Shown one piece after another: positions 26,618-38,165 of a DNA stretch of 64,000 bases. Position 1 is the first letter of the stretch, and every line of letters begins with the position of its first letter. The notes beneath the pieces were generated by a model. That model had not been told where the DNA came from and ran no database searches. It saw only the letters and a list, made by a program, of their open reading frames with translations. A program made the translations under genes and the position numbers. The stretch comes from Gerris lacustris (Eukaryota > Arthropoda > Insecta > Hemiptera > Gerridae). The stretch covers positions 58,721,311-58,785,310 of the forward strand of contig OX578282.1 in NCBI GenBank assembly GCA_951217055.1, read 5' to 3'.

Positions 26618-26804
26618 CCTTCTTTATAGGAAATCAGGCAAAGGTATGTTATAATTTATATCACTTTTTCCCCATCTGTATTATTGATTCCTGTTTACAA
26701 TATCAGATTTCACCAATTTTTTTCTCTTAATTATGTTGCAGAAGCGGAGAAGGAAGCAGGTTTTTTTTTCTTTTCAATTAAAAGAGATAAATGAAAATAT
26801 CAGA

Positions 26805-29800
26805 ATGATGTCCAACCTTAGAAATGTTAATATGCTTAGTTTATCCCGTACATTTTGGGATATGCAAGTTAGATGTTTTGCTGCTAGAAGAGGTACGAGA
26901 GCAAAGGCTGACAAGAAAAAGAAATCCAGCAAAGTTGAAGTGAAAAAAGTTGGATTCATTCCTCATAATCTCCGAGAAAAAGCTATGTATGTCTATTTCA
27001 ATGTTTTTACACATTATTAATGATTTATTTAAAAATAAAAATTAAATTATTTAAACAAATACTGCATCATAAATAAACATAATAGGTTTGTTCCAACCAA
27101 CCCGCCACATCATCACGGACATGCGCAAGTTATGTCAATCATCCTACATGTTAAGAGGAAGGTTCCCTTCAAGGAAACCTGTTAGGTTTCCTTGAAAATT
27201 TTTAATAGTGTGTGAATTATAGTCCTAAACCTGTTCCAACCTGACATGATTTTATTACAGTACAATGTTAGCGCATGCGCATAAAATCTGTCCTAAACTA
27301 TTACCGAACAATCTATGGGACGGTACAAATAAGGGGACTGGAACAATCCTATTGTGCATAACTAATAATAAATATTGTGCATAACTAATACAAAATAATT
27401 TTAGTAGTTTTATTTTTATTTATTTATTAATCTTAGTGTAACCATTATTCGCAGTATACTTCACCTATCCTTCTCCAATCTGATGGCTCTATTACCACTC
27501 TTCTCCATGTTACCTCTCCACAACATACTCTCATTTTCTTATCCCATCCTGTCTTTAGTCTTCCTATTTTTCTTTTTAACTCTCTTGGTGTCCATTACAT
27601 AATTTTTTTCGTTTTTCTTTCATCATTTATCCTAACTACATGCCCTGCCCATTTCCATTTTCTTCTTCTTGCATGGTTAGCTATGTCTCCTATTTAAGTC
27701 TTTTCTTTTATCCACCTGTTACTCATCATGTCCCTTCTTTTTATCTTGAGCATGCTTCTTGCCTTCCTTCTCACTTCTATCCTTAATCTATTTATATTGG
27801 TTTTATTTAGTCTCCATGTCTCCTAGCCATACAACATAACTGGCTTTACTGTACTCTTCCATAGCTTTACTTTCTCTTTTATGTGTACCTCTAATCTGTT
27901 AAGGAGTAAAAGATTGACTTTATTATTAGCTATAATATCCTAAGTCTCTGAGAAATTTGTAATTGATTGTGACTATTTTTTTTAGGGCTAAAGGTCCAGG
28001 TGTGTCAAGGAGATTAAAAGAAGTTAGCACTGAGCCCTTAGATGATGTTTGGGTTGCTAGATTTCATCAGTGGAAAGTTTATGGTTTTGAAGATGCTATA
28101 TTATCTCACAGAGAGACACATCATCCTCAGATTTATAATGTTCCTAATGCTTTAGTTTATGCTTATATAGAACTCGATATGAGGACTGCAAAGAAGGTAA
28201 TCATTTTTTTAAAAATAAAAGTGAAGTTCCCTATTATTGAGTAGTTTGTTCTATTAAGGAATTAAAAGACTCACTTTTTGCAATATTACGACGACCTTCT
28301 TTGTGTCATTTTCAATCTGACTGGTTGGAAGTTTAAATTATGATAGTTCTTTTTAAAAAAAATCATTTTAATTCCCATAATTTCACCTGAATTCACTTAT
28401 TGTTATTTGACTTTTTTTTAAATATTAATTTCGTTGTTAGCAACACATTTTTACTAATTTTCTTCATTTTCAATTCTTCTAAAACTATTGTATATTCATA
28501 GTGTTTGTATATAACCAATACTACTGTTTTCATGCATTAATGTGTTTGTTCTAACAACACTAGTGGTATTGGTATTGATTTGGTACTAGATCTATGAATA
28601 TACGATAGCCCATAAAAGTGTAATAATACACGTTTACCTGAATTCAGGTGAAATGATGAAAGATGATAGTTTAAAGATGTTCTGCACAAATAAGTTTGTT
28701 TTGATTAAACCTTGTCCAATTGTTCTTGGACGAGAGTGATTTATGCTTACCATATTATATTAATGTGGGCATGTTTACTACCCATTAATAGATGTATCAT
28801 TTACAATATTGATTCATTTCTACTTTATTTTATTTGTAATTCATTGTGTAACTTAAAATTTTCAGAAATACTGATTTTTAGTTTATTGTTGATGTTGTTA
28901 TAATGATTTAATACTAAATCTATAATTAAATATTTTTAAATCTATAATTGAATTTTTATATTCTTTAAAATAGGTCTTTGTACTTTTTATTTTCAGACAA
29001 AATTTGTTGATGCATTTAGCAGAGTATCAAAAGTCGATCATGAATTTGACCATGGGGACTCCCGTTCTATTTTAGTCTTTTGCAAAACTCAAGAAATGAG
29101 AGAAGAGGCTGAAGCAGCTGGTGCTACTCTTGTTGGCGATGTCGACCTTATCAAAAAAATTGAAGCAAGTTCTATATTTTATTTATTCACTTAAGGGGTG
29201 TTTTCCTGCAATGTGTCATACAGGAGGTACTGCTTTAGTACATTTCAAGGCACTTCTTTAGATTTTTACTCCTCTTGTAAAAAAAAAAAACAGAAGGAAA
29301 TAACAATCTAAAGAAGGTGTACGGAATGTTCTTCTTTAGACTGTTACTCCCCTTATTAAAACAGAAGTGTGATATTCCTTTGTCCCAAAGTACATTGGAC
29401 TAAACATCTGTTTGTCTTAATAGTTTTTTAGAAACTGTTTTCCCTGTTTTTAGAAAAACAGGGGAGTAACAATTTAAAGAAGCACCCATTTCAATGGGGC
29501 TCTAGTACAATTTGGGTGTCTGCCGCTCAAAGCCCACAGCTGCCAAAGCTCCAGACTCTCACTACTCCTCTAAAAGCACTATAGCCACAAACTCTTAAGT
29601 TGTCTTATAAGAGTTGTTTTTTGGCTGGAATGGTTTAAAAAATCTATAAAAATATCACCAAGGATCAGTGCAGGTGTCAATTCTGTCCTAATATACAGTC
29701 AGCGGCTAATCATGCAGACATCTCTATTTAGGAGCCTGTTTATAAACATTGATAATAACACTAGATTAACCTCATACACCTTTAATATAATTAAGATGCT

Positions 29801-32800
29801 CAAGTTATATTCTACTGATTACATAACTCGAAAAGCGTTACTAGAAGTGCTGCTTAAAAACTCAGAAAAGTGTGACAGGGAGTTAGAAAGCTATAAGAGG
29901 TGTGCAATCCAGTCTACAGCTGTAGGACCTTCCCCTACTGCGGACTCGAAGGTAACCGAGGACGGGACGTGTAGGTTCGGCTGCTTTCGGGTCTTTTTAT
30001 TTTTATTATGAGTAGTGTGTCTGCTTTACTAACTAGGAGCAAATTATTCCATCGCTAATTTGAACAGAACTGACAACAATAGCTCTTCATTTGCACCTTC
30101 CTCCAGAAGTAAATTTGCATTAAAAAGTTTTCTCTTTCATGCTTATGAAACAGCCATGACGGCCGATGGAAGAAGTCTGAAGCGAAAGAAATCGCATCTG
30201 ATGGGTTGTTGGAAATCACACTTTTATCTTGTTATTAACATAAATTTAATCAATAAAAATTAAGAGATTTCATTTTTAATTTACAGAAAGGAGATTTTGT
30301 CTTACCTGATTTCAATTATGTTTTGGCTCATCCTAACATTTTAGCTGAACTTGTTTCTCTTAGAAATACATTAAAGAAAAAGTTTCCTAATCCCAAAATA
30401 GGTTAGTATATTTTCAGTATTTTATTTATTTATTTTTATTAAATCCTATAAAATGTTATCCCAAAATGTAAGGGTGTTATATTCTTTAGTGTTATCAAGC
30501 CAGATTTTTTAATGAACTTTACCTTTAAACTCTTTCTTCAAATTCTTGTCTGAACACAGATCTATTACCTAATTGCTGTAATTAAATAAAGTCCAAAAAT
30601 GTTAACACGTATATTTTATTTTAAAAGTGATAGCGTTTATTATAAAAACAGTTTAAAAATAAGATTTATTTTAAAAATAAGTTTTGTTTTTAAAAATCTA
30701 AACTTCTTTGTATAAATTATTTTAAATTTAATTAATAATTACATAAGTCCCTTTTTGGCCTCCATTACCATTTCTTTTTCTTGTACCCCCTGATATATGT
30801 GTTCCCCCCCCCCCCCCGGGGGTACGCATACCCCAGGTTGGGAAGCGCTCATCTATAGCTAAACATCGCACTCAACCAACATAACAAAAACAACCGGAAC
30901 AATAAGATATGTCGCTGGTCTTTCCTCGAATAAAGAAAGGCTCAATGATTTCGTAGTTTTTGTCGTCTTGTATTCGAGTCAACATTGATGTTGCCAATTC
31001 ATTGAAACTCCAAACATTGATGTTTTTTTATCGATGTTTTACAACCACTTCGATTTCCCAACCCTACATCAGTCTATTTTTATTTATTTTTTTTTTTTGC
31101 TGTAGAACAGCATTGATCCATATTTATTTCAGTTTAATGATCACAGAATAAAGTCAACCTTGAGTTTCAGAAACTTGTCTAGAAGAAGTGAAAGCATTCT
31201 TTGCTCTCTTTTTAAAGCATAGTTTATTTAATGATGTGTTATCAGAATACCAGCGATCTGCTGTAATATTGGTTTGAAGTTTTAATTAACCATTTACGTT
31301 CAGATCATAGGAAGTATGAAGATAATTCTCTTATATTGGCCTCAGTTGTTAGCCTGGTCTTAACTCCTATTTATTTTATTTAATTTAAACAATTATTTAA
31401 TTTTTGAAAATTATTATATACATCTTATTTACGTTTAATAAACATTGGAGAAAATTACAAATATTTAGCTTGATTATTTCCAAAATGGGTTTTAACTTGT
31501 GATGCTTTGAATTTTGAAATCACGTATTTAGGATGTATGGAGGAATAATAATCATTTCCTACTCAAAAACACATTTAATTTTATGACAGTGTTTTCAGTC
31601 GTTTAGCTGCCAATTTTATAGTTGTTAAGGATGGAGTAGTTGTGTAGGATGAATATAATGAAATTTCTTGAGAATAGCTGAAGCAAATTCTCCGGAACAA
31701 TTATACTGCCAAGCCACATTAGAATCCCCTGTACATAATATTATGTTCACACCCTTACACCAAACGTAGTTTTAGAAGAATGCCAGCCTATTCCAATATA
31801 TTTAATCACTTGACTAAGAAACTTGTCATTTTTTGTAGCTGCGTGTAACTTTTTTTTCGGAAACACCCAAAACAGGTAGCCTTTAGTGAAATAATGTCCC
31901 CCTTGAAGTTCTCCAAGAAATCAAGCCAGAAATCTCACTCCTATTTCATGGTAGTCTAGATAACGCATCGGCGGGCATGTTCTCCTTTCCTTTTGAGTGT
32001 TCAATGTTGTATGAATTAGCTGACTGGATGAATATCCTGATATCTTTGTTGGTCCGAGAATAAACTCTAATCGTCTATGATCAGTCTTAATAGTGAAAAT
32101 GTAGTGTCCATTTGGAATATGTAGAGTGTGAAATTTCCAAATAGTATAACATTTGTACCAAATAGTATATTTGTACTTTTTACAAAATGCTGAGATGCAC
32201 CTGTAATTAAAAAAAATTCAGTCATATCGGTCAATTTTTCTGGCAATCAACTTCAAAAATTGAAGTTTTTATGAATATAAGCAAAGTGAGAACCATTGTT
32301 CTTGGGTTAAATTCCAAATAATCAGCAATAAAATACAACCCAATATTGTCATAGTCAATAATGGTAGATGTTTATTGCAGAATAGCTTCAACAATTTGAT
32401 CTTAATTTTTATTTATTACAGATCATAAATGTCATTAATGTTAACAACAAGTTATATTTATTGTTTTAGGTAGTTTAGGCGTTGATATGGGAAATATGGT
32501 GAGAAAGTTTAGTAAAGGAATTCAGTACAATGCATACAGAGATGAATCGGAATTAGATTATGGATGGGTTGAAGCTCCAATCGGCACTGTAAGTATTTAT
32601 TCTTGATTATTTATTGTGGAAGTTAATCTTAATGTGTGTTTTTGTCATCGCTCATTTTCGATCACTTCAAGTAGTTTTTTTGATACATTTATTATTATCA
32701 TCACAGCTCAGGATTTTCAATGTTCTTCCTAGGATTAGACTGTATTTAGCAAGATCACCCTTTTTCATGAGCATTATAGGTTGTTTTGTTTTTTTTTCAA

Positions 32801-35800
32801 AGAAGCAATCTAGATAATCTTAATATTTAAATGGATTTTGCAAAATTATTATTTATGTAGTAATGGTTACATTCCCACCATTAGGATGAATCACCTAATA
32901 TCTTTAGCTGTCTAAATTGTTTTACATTTTTCCTTTTAAAATTGTCTGGCTGTGTTATCTTACGTAAAGCATCAAATAACACTAAATGATTGTCTTTTTT
33001 TGTGCTACGGAAAATCCCTAAACAGTTAAAACTTATAGTTTCATACTAAATGATTAAAACCTACCATATCTCTTTACAAATCCCACCAAACCCGAATTAG
33101 TAACGAACTTTACTTGTTTGTGAGGTACTAATTTTGTGATCAAGTTTTAACCCACTCCTGACAATCTGGAAAGCACAAACTTTTAAAAGATTAGGTGTTT
33201 TTAATGATAATGCAAGTCAAGTGTGTTTTTTTTGTTTTTAAATTAATAATACTTATTATTTACAATTTATTATTTAGTCAAAAAATATTATTCCTTTTTT
33301 TAGCTGGATATGGATCCAAAACATCTTGAATCGAATTTCAGGCATTTAATTAATGATATAATAGGAATGAGGCCTAAAAGAGAAGGACCTTTTATAACAA
33401 GGTATTTATTTATATTATTTTGTTTGATTTAACTTATTAGTTAAAATCAGGTTATTGCGCTTAAATTAAAGTAACATAGTTTATTTTTTTAAAAAATAGT
33501 GTGAGTAAAGTATTTTTTTATTTCTATCTTTCACATCCCCTTAACAGAGATATATATTACATAATGGTCAGGTACTTTATACAGTTATAATTAGTCAAGT
33601 TAATAGTATGGAACATTGCATGTTTCAAAGGAAATCTAACAGCTATGTCATGTTTAGACCTTGGAACATTAACATCCTTTCTATGTTTCTAATCACTTAT
33701 TTTGTTTAAGTGATTTTTTCCTCTCCTTTTTCCAACAAAGAAGATACAGTGAAATCATTTGTTAGGGTCACGTTAAGGAAAATGTTACATCAAATATAAC
33801 ATGAAACTAATTATTTTGCTATTGTTAAATCGTGACAGTTTCTTTGAAACATCAAATCAAGATAAAATGCTAAATCTGTAAACATAAAATCCTTACAGAG
33901 AAATTGAGGATAGCAAGAATCTGTCAAAAGTAAGCATTTAAGTTGTGGATTTACCCCACAACATTTTCCTTCTTTAAGCTTCTTCTTGACGAAGGAAATC
34001 CAAAAAAAAATCAGTAAATCTGAAGTGTTAAATCTCTCTTTTGACTGATCTTCAATTTCTGTTTAATTCGCAGTTGATATCTGTATAGTTGTGTAAAAAT
34101 GTTTAACTCCAGTCCTACAAGGCTTAACCCTGTGAGGACGGAGCGCTGTAATGTTTTAAGTACCCTGGGGACGGAGTGTATTTTTCAGTAATGAACCCCC
34201 GGGCCGGACTGATTTTCAACCATGCATTAAAACTATCCCGCTTTTGACTCACTTCACTATTTACTTCATATTTTCTACAATTTTCCTTATAAGAACAAAA
34301 ATCTTTTTTTATTTCGTTCTACATAGTTGTGCCTATATATTAATATATTTTAATAAACGAAATTTTATTTCTATAAATAGATAGAATGATATATACATAA
34401 CACTTTTTATATCTTACGTGTTATTTTTATTTCTTATCTCTATATTCTATGTTAAAAAAAAATAAAAATTAAAGAATTACAACCATATAATAATAAAACT
34501 AAAAGATTCAGGCTTCGGGTAGACAATAAAAAGTACGAAAGAGTACAAAAAAGAGTATAATGTACCGGCCGTCGGCCGTCGGCAATTGTGAAATTATCCC
34601 GCTTTTGACTCACTTCACTATTTACTTCATATTTTCTACAATTTTCCTTATATGAACAAAAATCTTTTTGTATTTCGTTCTAGATAGTTGTGCCTATATA
34701 TTAATATATTTTAATAAACGAAATTTTATTTTTATAAATAGATAGAATGATATATACATAACACTTTTTATATCTAACGTGTTATTTCTATTATTTTTAT
34801 TTCTTAACTCCATATTCTATGTTAAAATACATAAAAATTAAAGAATTACAACCAAATGATAATAAAACTAAAAGATTCAGGCTTTGGGTAGACAATATAA
34901 ATAAAGTACGAAAGTGTATAATAAAGTGTATAATGTACCGGCCGTCGGCAATTGTAAATATTATCCCGCTTTTGACTCACTTCACATTTTCTTCATATCT
35001 TCTACAATTTTCCATATATGAACAAAAATCTTTTTGTATTTCGTTCTACATAGATCGAACTATATTTTAGTATATTTTAATAAACGAAATTTTATTTCAA
35101 TAAAAAGATAAAATGATATATACATAAGTCTTACTATAAATTACATTTTATGTTTATCTCTAATTTCCACATTTTATGTTGTAAACCATAAAAATTAAAG
35201 AATTACAACCTTATAATAATTTTACTAAAAGATTCGAACTTTAGGCAGAAAATAAAATGTATGAAAGAAACCAAAAAAAAATAAGTCCCATTCCCCTATT
35301 TGATCCGGGCTGTGGACCGGCACTGGTGAAGTTAAACTTTTTTTTTTTTTTCGTAAGACTTTTTTACATTCAAGAATGCCAGGGTATTATAAGGGTCAGG
35401 TAAGAAAGGAAAATGTATATGTATAGTGTATAGAAAAAGGACGTGTAAAATCCTTGGGGAAAAACAAGGTTGAATGCATAGAAAAAGGGGTGAAAGGCCA
35501 CGGAGTCCGGGTATGTTAAGAGTTCCACAGCTCGTTGTGACGTCAGCCTCGTCTATCCCTATTATGCCATAAACTACCTACATCGCTATCTATACAACTC
35601 TTTCAGAAGCTTCGTAATACCTTAGACCTCTACTAGAAAGCGCTAAATGTCATTTATTAAACAGTTCCAGGCCTAAAAAAAACGAAAAAGAAAAAAAAAT
35701 AGATCGCCGAGATCTCAGCTTACAGGCCCTGAGCCCCGGTCTTGGCTTGCCGAGATCTCAGCTTACAGGCCCTGAGCCCCGGTCTTGGCTTGCCGAGATC

Positions 35801-36149
35801 TCAGCTTACAGGCCCTGAGCCCCGGTCTTGGTTCGCCGAGATCTCAGCTTACAGGCCTCAAAGGGTTAAACTTATGATTCTTTATTACATTTTGCTTATT
35901 GTATTTCTTTACTATATCATAGCGCTGTAACATGTATTTTACTTTAAACCTGTTGATTTTTAAATTTATTATATTTAATATGATTTTATTTATTATATTA
36001 TGAATTATTTTTTAAGAGTAAGACTTACAAGTCCTCCATCTGTTGAAAAGTTAAAAATTGCCGTTGAGCCATATTTACCTGATGAGTTTAAGAAGGATGC
36101 CTATGAAAGCGACAGTGACGATGAAGTAGCTCAAAAGGTCGCTCAGTAA
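26805..36149 (+). CDS. mRpL1: Mitochondrial ribosomal protein L1 (uL1m)
   Basis: A component of the L1 stalk of the large mitochondrial ribosomal subunit. Exons: 26805-26986, 27986-28196, 28997-29164, 30287-30401, 32470-32588, 33304-33401, 36017-36149. All junction phases agree and the product is 341 residues. The N-terminus before [13 protein letters not shown] is basic and fits a mitochondrial presequence. [65 protein letters not shown] and [13 protein letters not shown] are uL1m hallmarks. Adjacent ATGs at 26805 and 26808 are both possible starts; an upstream in-frame ATG at 26733 precedes a likely splice acceptor at 26741 and is less likely. The acidic tail [14 protein letters not shown] ends the protein. 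The third intron must use a GC donor (GAA|GCAAGT at 29164/29165) to keep the frame. Confidence 0.96.
27082..27352. mobile_element. TIR MITE of about 271 bp
   Basis: ATAGGTTTGTTCCAACC and GGAACAATCCTAT are inverted ends. The interior has GCGCATGCGCA and GGTTCCCTTCAAGGAAACC palindromes. It lies in mRpL1 intron 1. Superfamily not assigned. Confidence 0.55.
27430..27910 (-). pseudogene. Non-LTR retrotransposon remnant, C-terminal RT region
   Basis: The minus-strand translation from about 27855 reads [19 protein letters not shown], then an MLKIKRRD...[12 protein letters not shown] stretch, and further on [20 protein letters not shown]. This order (YGSETW followed by a basic W...GRPKxxW block) is typical of the end of many insect non-LTR reverse transcriptases. 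Several stops show it is dead. Located in mRpL1 intron 1, antisense to the gene. Confidence 0.65.
29249..29486. mobile_element. Two-hairpin MITE, copy 2 (8-bp duplication CATTTCAA)
   Basis: GGCACTTCTTTAGATTTTTA to AATTTAAAGAAGCACC, with CATTTCAA at 29241-29248 and 29487-29494. It has the same two-hairpin internal plan as the other copies. It sits about 85 bp inside the GC-AG intron of mRpL1. Confidence 0.88.
29500..30286. other. mRpL1 intron 3 remainder, no recognised element
   Basis: Two open frames (29712-30011, 99 residues; 30060-30263, 67 residues) on the plus strand have no recognised domain. GC content is somewhat above the local average, which suggests old transposon sequence, but no termini or motifs were found. 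Confidence 0.4.
30745..30852. repeat. hAT-like MITE end fragment with C14G5 run
   Basis: A run of 14 C followed by GGGGGTACGCATACCCCAGGTTGGGAAGCGCT resembles the right half of the element at 10042-10361 (GGGGTACGAGGGTTGAGAACCGCTG). No intact left end. Confidence 0.45.
31640..32130 (-). pseudogene. Ty3/gypsy LTR-retrotransposon remnant (RNase H end)
   Basis: The minus-strand translation gives [13 protein letters not shown] near 32100-32050 and, in a shifted frame, [11 protein letters not shown] near 31985-31950. These are the TDH and (N/D)xxADALSR landmarks that close the RNase H domain of Ty3/gypsy polyproteins. Stops and frame shifts follow, and no LTRs were seen. It is an old antisense fragment in mRpL1 intron 4 (30402-32469). 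Confidence 0.72.
34236..35330. repeat. Triplicated 361-367-bp tandem repeat
   Basis: Each unit opens with CCCGCTTTTGACTCACTTC, includes TATTTCGTTCTA and AAACGAAATTTTATTT, and closes near GTACCGGCCGTCGGC. The third unit is the most diverged and loses this end. Confidence 0.85.
35706..35861. repeat. 43-bp minisatellite, four units
   Basis: GCCGAGATCTCAGCTTACAG recurs exactly every 43 bases, followed by GCCCTGAGCCCCGGTCTTGG. The last unit is cut off by the element terminus. Very GC-rich for this window. Confidence 0.92.
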
Positions 36150-36192
36150 TATTGCAGTCGCTCATTTAGTTAGTAGAGTTTTCTTTTGTATA

Positions 36193-36198
36193 AATAAA
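36193..36198 (+). terminator. mRpL1 polyadenylation signal
   Basis: AATAAA lies 44 bases after the mRpL1 stop codon at 36147-36149. It is the first canonical signal downstream and a normal distance for a short insect 3' UTR. Confidence 0.75.
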
Positions 36199-36299
36199 GT
36201 TTGTAAATTTTAAATTAATATAAACTGTTTATAAAAACCATCGTGTTAAATAACATCTCCCTGGATCGTTGAAACCCTTGTATAATTTATTGAAGCAGC

Positions 36300-37160
36300 T
36301 AAGACTCGATTCAAACTGAGAAAACTGGTTACACGAAACAGGTTTCATGCATGTGTAGTTGTAGTAGTAAGGTGGCAGGGAGGACAAGCCTAGCAACTAG
36401 ACTGCATTCGGGTCCTTTTTGCTAACCCCTGAACTCACACCCATCAAACTACCTCAGTCTTACCCTCAAATCTCCTTGTTTAGGTCACAAAGGAGAGGAT
36501 GTCTTGCCACTTTAGTGTAATAAGCTCCTCTTCCCTGATATCCCCCGCACCTAATACATGAAAGCGCTGTCTGCCATATCCTTCGCATACTCCCATAAAG
36601 TGGTAAGCCATCTCCTCTTCCTAGCCGCATATTGGACAGGTGGGGTCGTGCTCAATTTTCAATAATGCTAGATATCTTCTGAGTTGACAATGTCCAGTTA
36701 AGACTCCAACCATATTTCTAAGATTGGGCCTACTCAGTCCCATCAGCCATCTGGTTTTCCTTTTGTCAAGGTCAGGCAGCAGCAATTTTGACTGCCTGCA
36801 ACCCTCCGTTTCTATCTATGCCCTCCTTGCTTCTTCCCAAATCCACGCCTTGATGGCTGACCTCGCCTGTCCGGCACTTCTTTAGATTGTTACTCCCCTT
36901 ATAAAAAAATCAGAGGGGAGTAACAATCTAAAGAAAGTGTAGGGAATGATCTTCTTTAGACTGTTACTCCCCTTATAAAAACAGAAGTGTGATATTCCTT
37001 TGTCCTAAAGTACATTGGACTAAATTTCCCTTTTCCTTAATAGTTATTTAGCCAAAGTCATTCATATTCTAAAAAACATAGGGGAGTAACTATCTAAAGA
37101 AGTACTGCCTGTCCTCTAGGCCAATTGATGGCAGGTTCCAGTCTACAGAATGGCATGGAT
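36300..37160 (-). pseudogene. I/R1-type non-LTR retrotransposon remnant, split by a MITE
   Basis: On the minus strand 36770-36490 reads SRPNLRNMVGVLTGHCQLRR, then DPTCPICG, a stop, EEEMAYHFMGVCEGYGRQR and further to LKWQDILSFV. The LTGHC...C..CG...H....C pattern is the zinc-finger-like region after RNase H in I/R1-group ORF2 proteins. The MITE at 36873-37106 interrupts it. In-frame stops show it is dead. Intergenic, 3' of mRpL1. Confidence 0.7.
36873..37106. mobile_element. Two-hairpin MITE, copy 3 (8-bp duplication GCCTGTCC)
   Basis: GGCACTTCTTTAGATTGTTA to TATCTAAAGAAGTACT, with GCCTGTCC at 36865-36872 and 37107-37114. The insertion interrupts a retrotransposon remnant whose sequence resumes after the duplication, which makes the borders unambiguous. 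Confidence 0.92.
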
Positions 37161-37499
37161 GTGTACACATTGAGGAAACTCATTTCAGTCATGATAAAAC
37201 AAATAGAACAAGAGTAATTAAAGACAATGCATGGCACACTTACCAACCACAAACTAGAGTTTCATGAAACCGTTTTTATGGCTAATATGAAACCTAGTTT
37301 CTTGCAACGTATGAAACCAAATATGCAGGCCCCAGGATATTTGGTCAAAAGATTGAATGAAACTTTAGTTCCCTTGGTATACACCTCGCCTAAGTTTGTC
37401 AGTGATCGAATCAACAAACAATGTAAAGTAATGGAGTTCTAGGTCTTTCTGTGGTGACCTCGTCTCAGTGGATGATGTTTCCGATGTTTTGCCTCTTGT

Positions 37500-38165
37500 G
37501 CTAGAGGCATCTTCAGGGTGGTGCATGTAGTTATTTAATGAAAGAAACAACTTGAGCTGTGAAAAAATCATGCCTTTGTCATGAAAAAAAAAAAAAACTT
37601 CTTTCAACAAAAAAGAAGTTCATATTTTACGATTTTGGTAGTATTCATACTACAGAAAGATTAAATTTTAATTTAAATCAAATTATAATTATTATTAACT
37701 ACGGGAAACAGACAGAGAAAAATACACTCCAGTGCCCGGATTTGAACCACGGGCCTCTATATTTCCAGTATAGCGCTCTACCAACTAAGCTACGCGGGAG
37801 AATGAGTTTCTCTGACGTTAATGATACCTTGTCCCGAATTTAAGCTTTCAATTTTCCACATAAGTCTTAGAAGTCAACATTATTGACATAGAACTAGACC
37901 GAGAAATAACGCTTATAATTATAAAGTACCCAATTAGTACCTGTACCTAGTACAATCAATTAGAAATTCATATTCTACGATTTTGGTAGTATTCATACTA
38001 CAGAAAGATTAAATTTTAATTGAAATCAAATTATCATCAAATTAGGCATCTTCAGGGTGGTGTATGTAGTTTTTTAATGAAAGAAACAACTTGAGCTGTG
38101 AAAAAAACATGCCTTTGTCATAAAAAAAACTTCTTTCAACAAAAAAAGAAGATACCTCCAGCTCA
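37500..38165 (-). repeat. tRNA-derived SINE with rearranged flanking duplication
   Basis: On the minus strand 37801-37730 reads CTCCCGCGTAGCTTAGTTGG TAGAGC..., then GTGGTTCAAATCCGGGC, a tRNA-like head with A and B boxes. The T stem and acceptor do not pair properly, so it is not a working tRNA. GAGGCATCTTCAGGGTGGTG (37504) recurs at 38044 and ACGATTTTGGTAGTATTCAT (37630) at 37979, showing a rearranged repeat. The closest relative here is at 59847-60010. Confidence 0.65.

Larger units (their letters stand above)
24589..26804. promoter_or_regulatory. Divergent intergenic region between ceramidase and mRpL1
   Basis: The two start codons face away from each other across 2.2 kb, so both promoters should lie here. 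No TATA or initiator could be fixed. About half of the region is the transposon at 25528-26617, whose right end is under 200 bp from the mRpL1 start. A 78-residue frame at 24685-24921 has no recognised domain and is not called. Confidence 0.5.
34128..35865. mobile_element. piggyBac-like 1.74-kb element made of two tandem-repeat blocks
   Basis: TTAA|CCCTGTGAGGAC at the left (TTAA 34124-34127) and GCCTCAAAGGG|TTAA at the right (TTAA 35866-35869). The interior has no transposase. It holds three units of about 361-367 bp starting at TCCCGCTTTTGACTCACTTC (34236, 34597, 34964), then four 43-bp units (GCCGAGATCTCAGCTTACAG at 35706, 35749, 35792, 35835). It occupies most of mRpL1 intron 6. Confidence 0.72.

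Noticed and set aside
26733..26804. Upstream in-frame ATG extending mRpL1 by 24 residues
   Set aside because: The ATG lies in TTATGTTGCAG, which looks like the end of an intron. The added residues do not look conserved.
29712..30263. Two plus-strand frames in mRpL1 intron 3 as possible alternative exons
   Set aside because: No splice sites in phase with mRpL1 and no homology recognised. uL1m is complete without them.
34236..35330. Regularly spaced repeats considered as a CRISPR-like array
   Set aside because: The units are long direct tandem repeats with no unique spacers, in an animal intron.
37730..37801. Possible tRNA gene on the minus strand
   Set aside because: A and B boxes are present but the acceptor and T stems do not pair properly, and the flank is shared with a second copy, so it is a SINE head.
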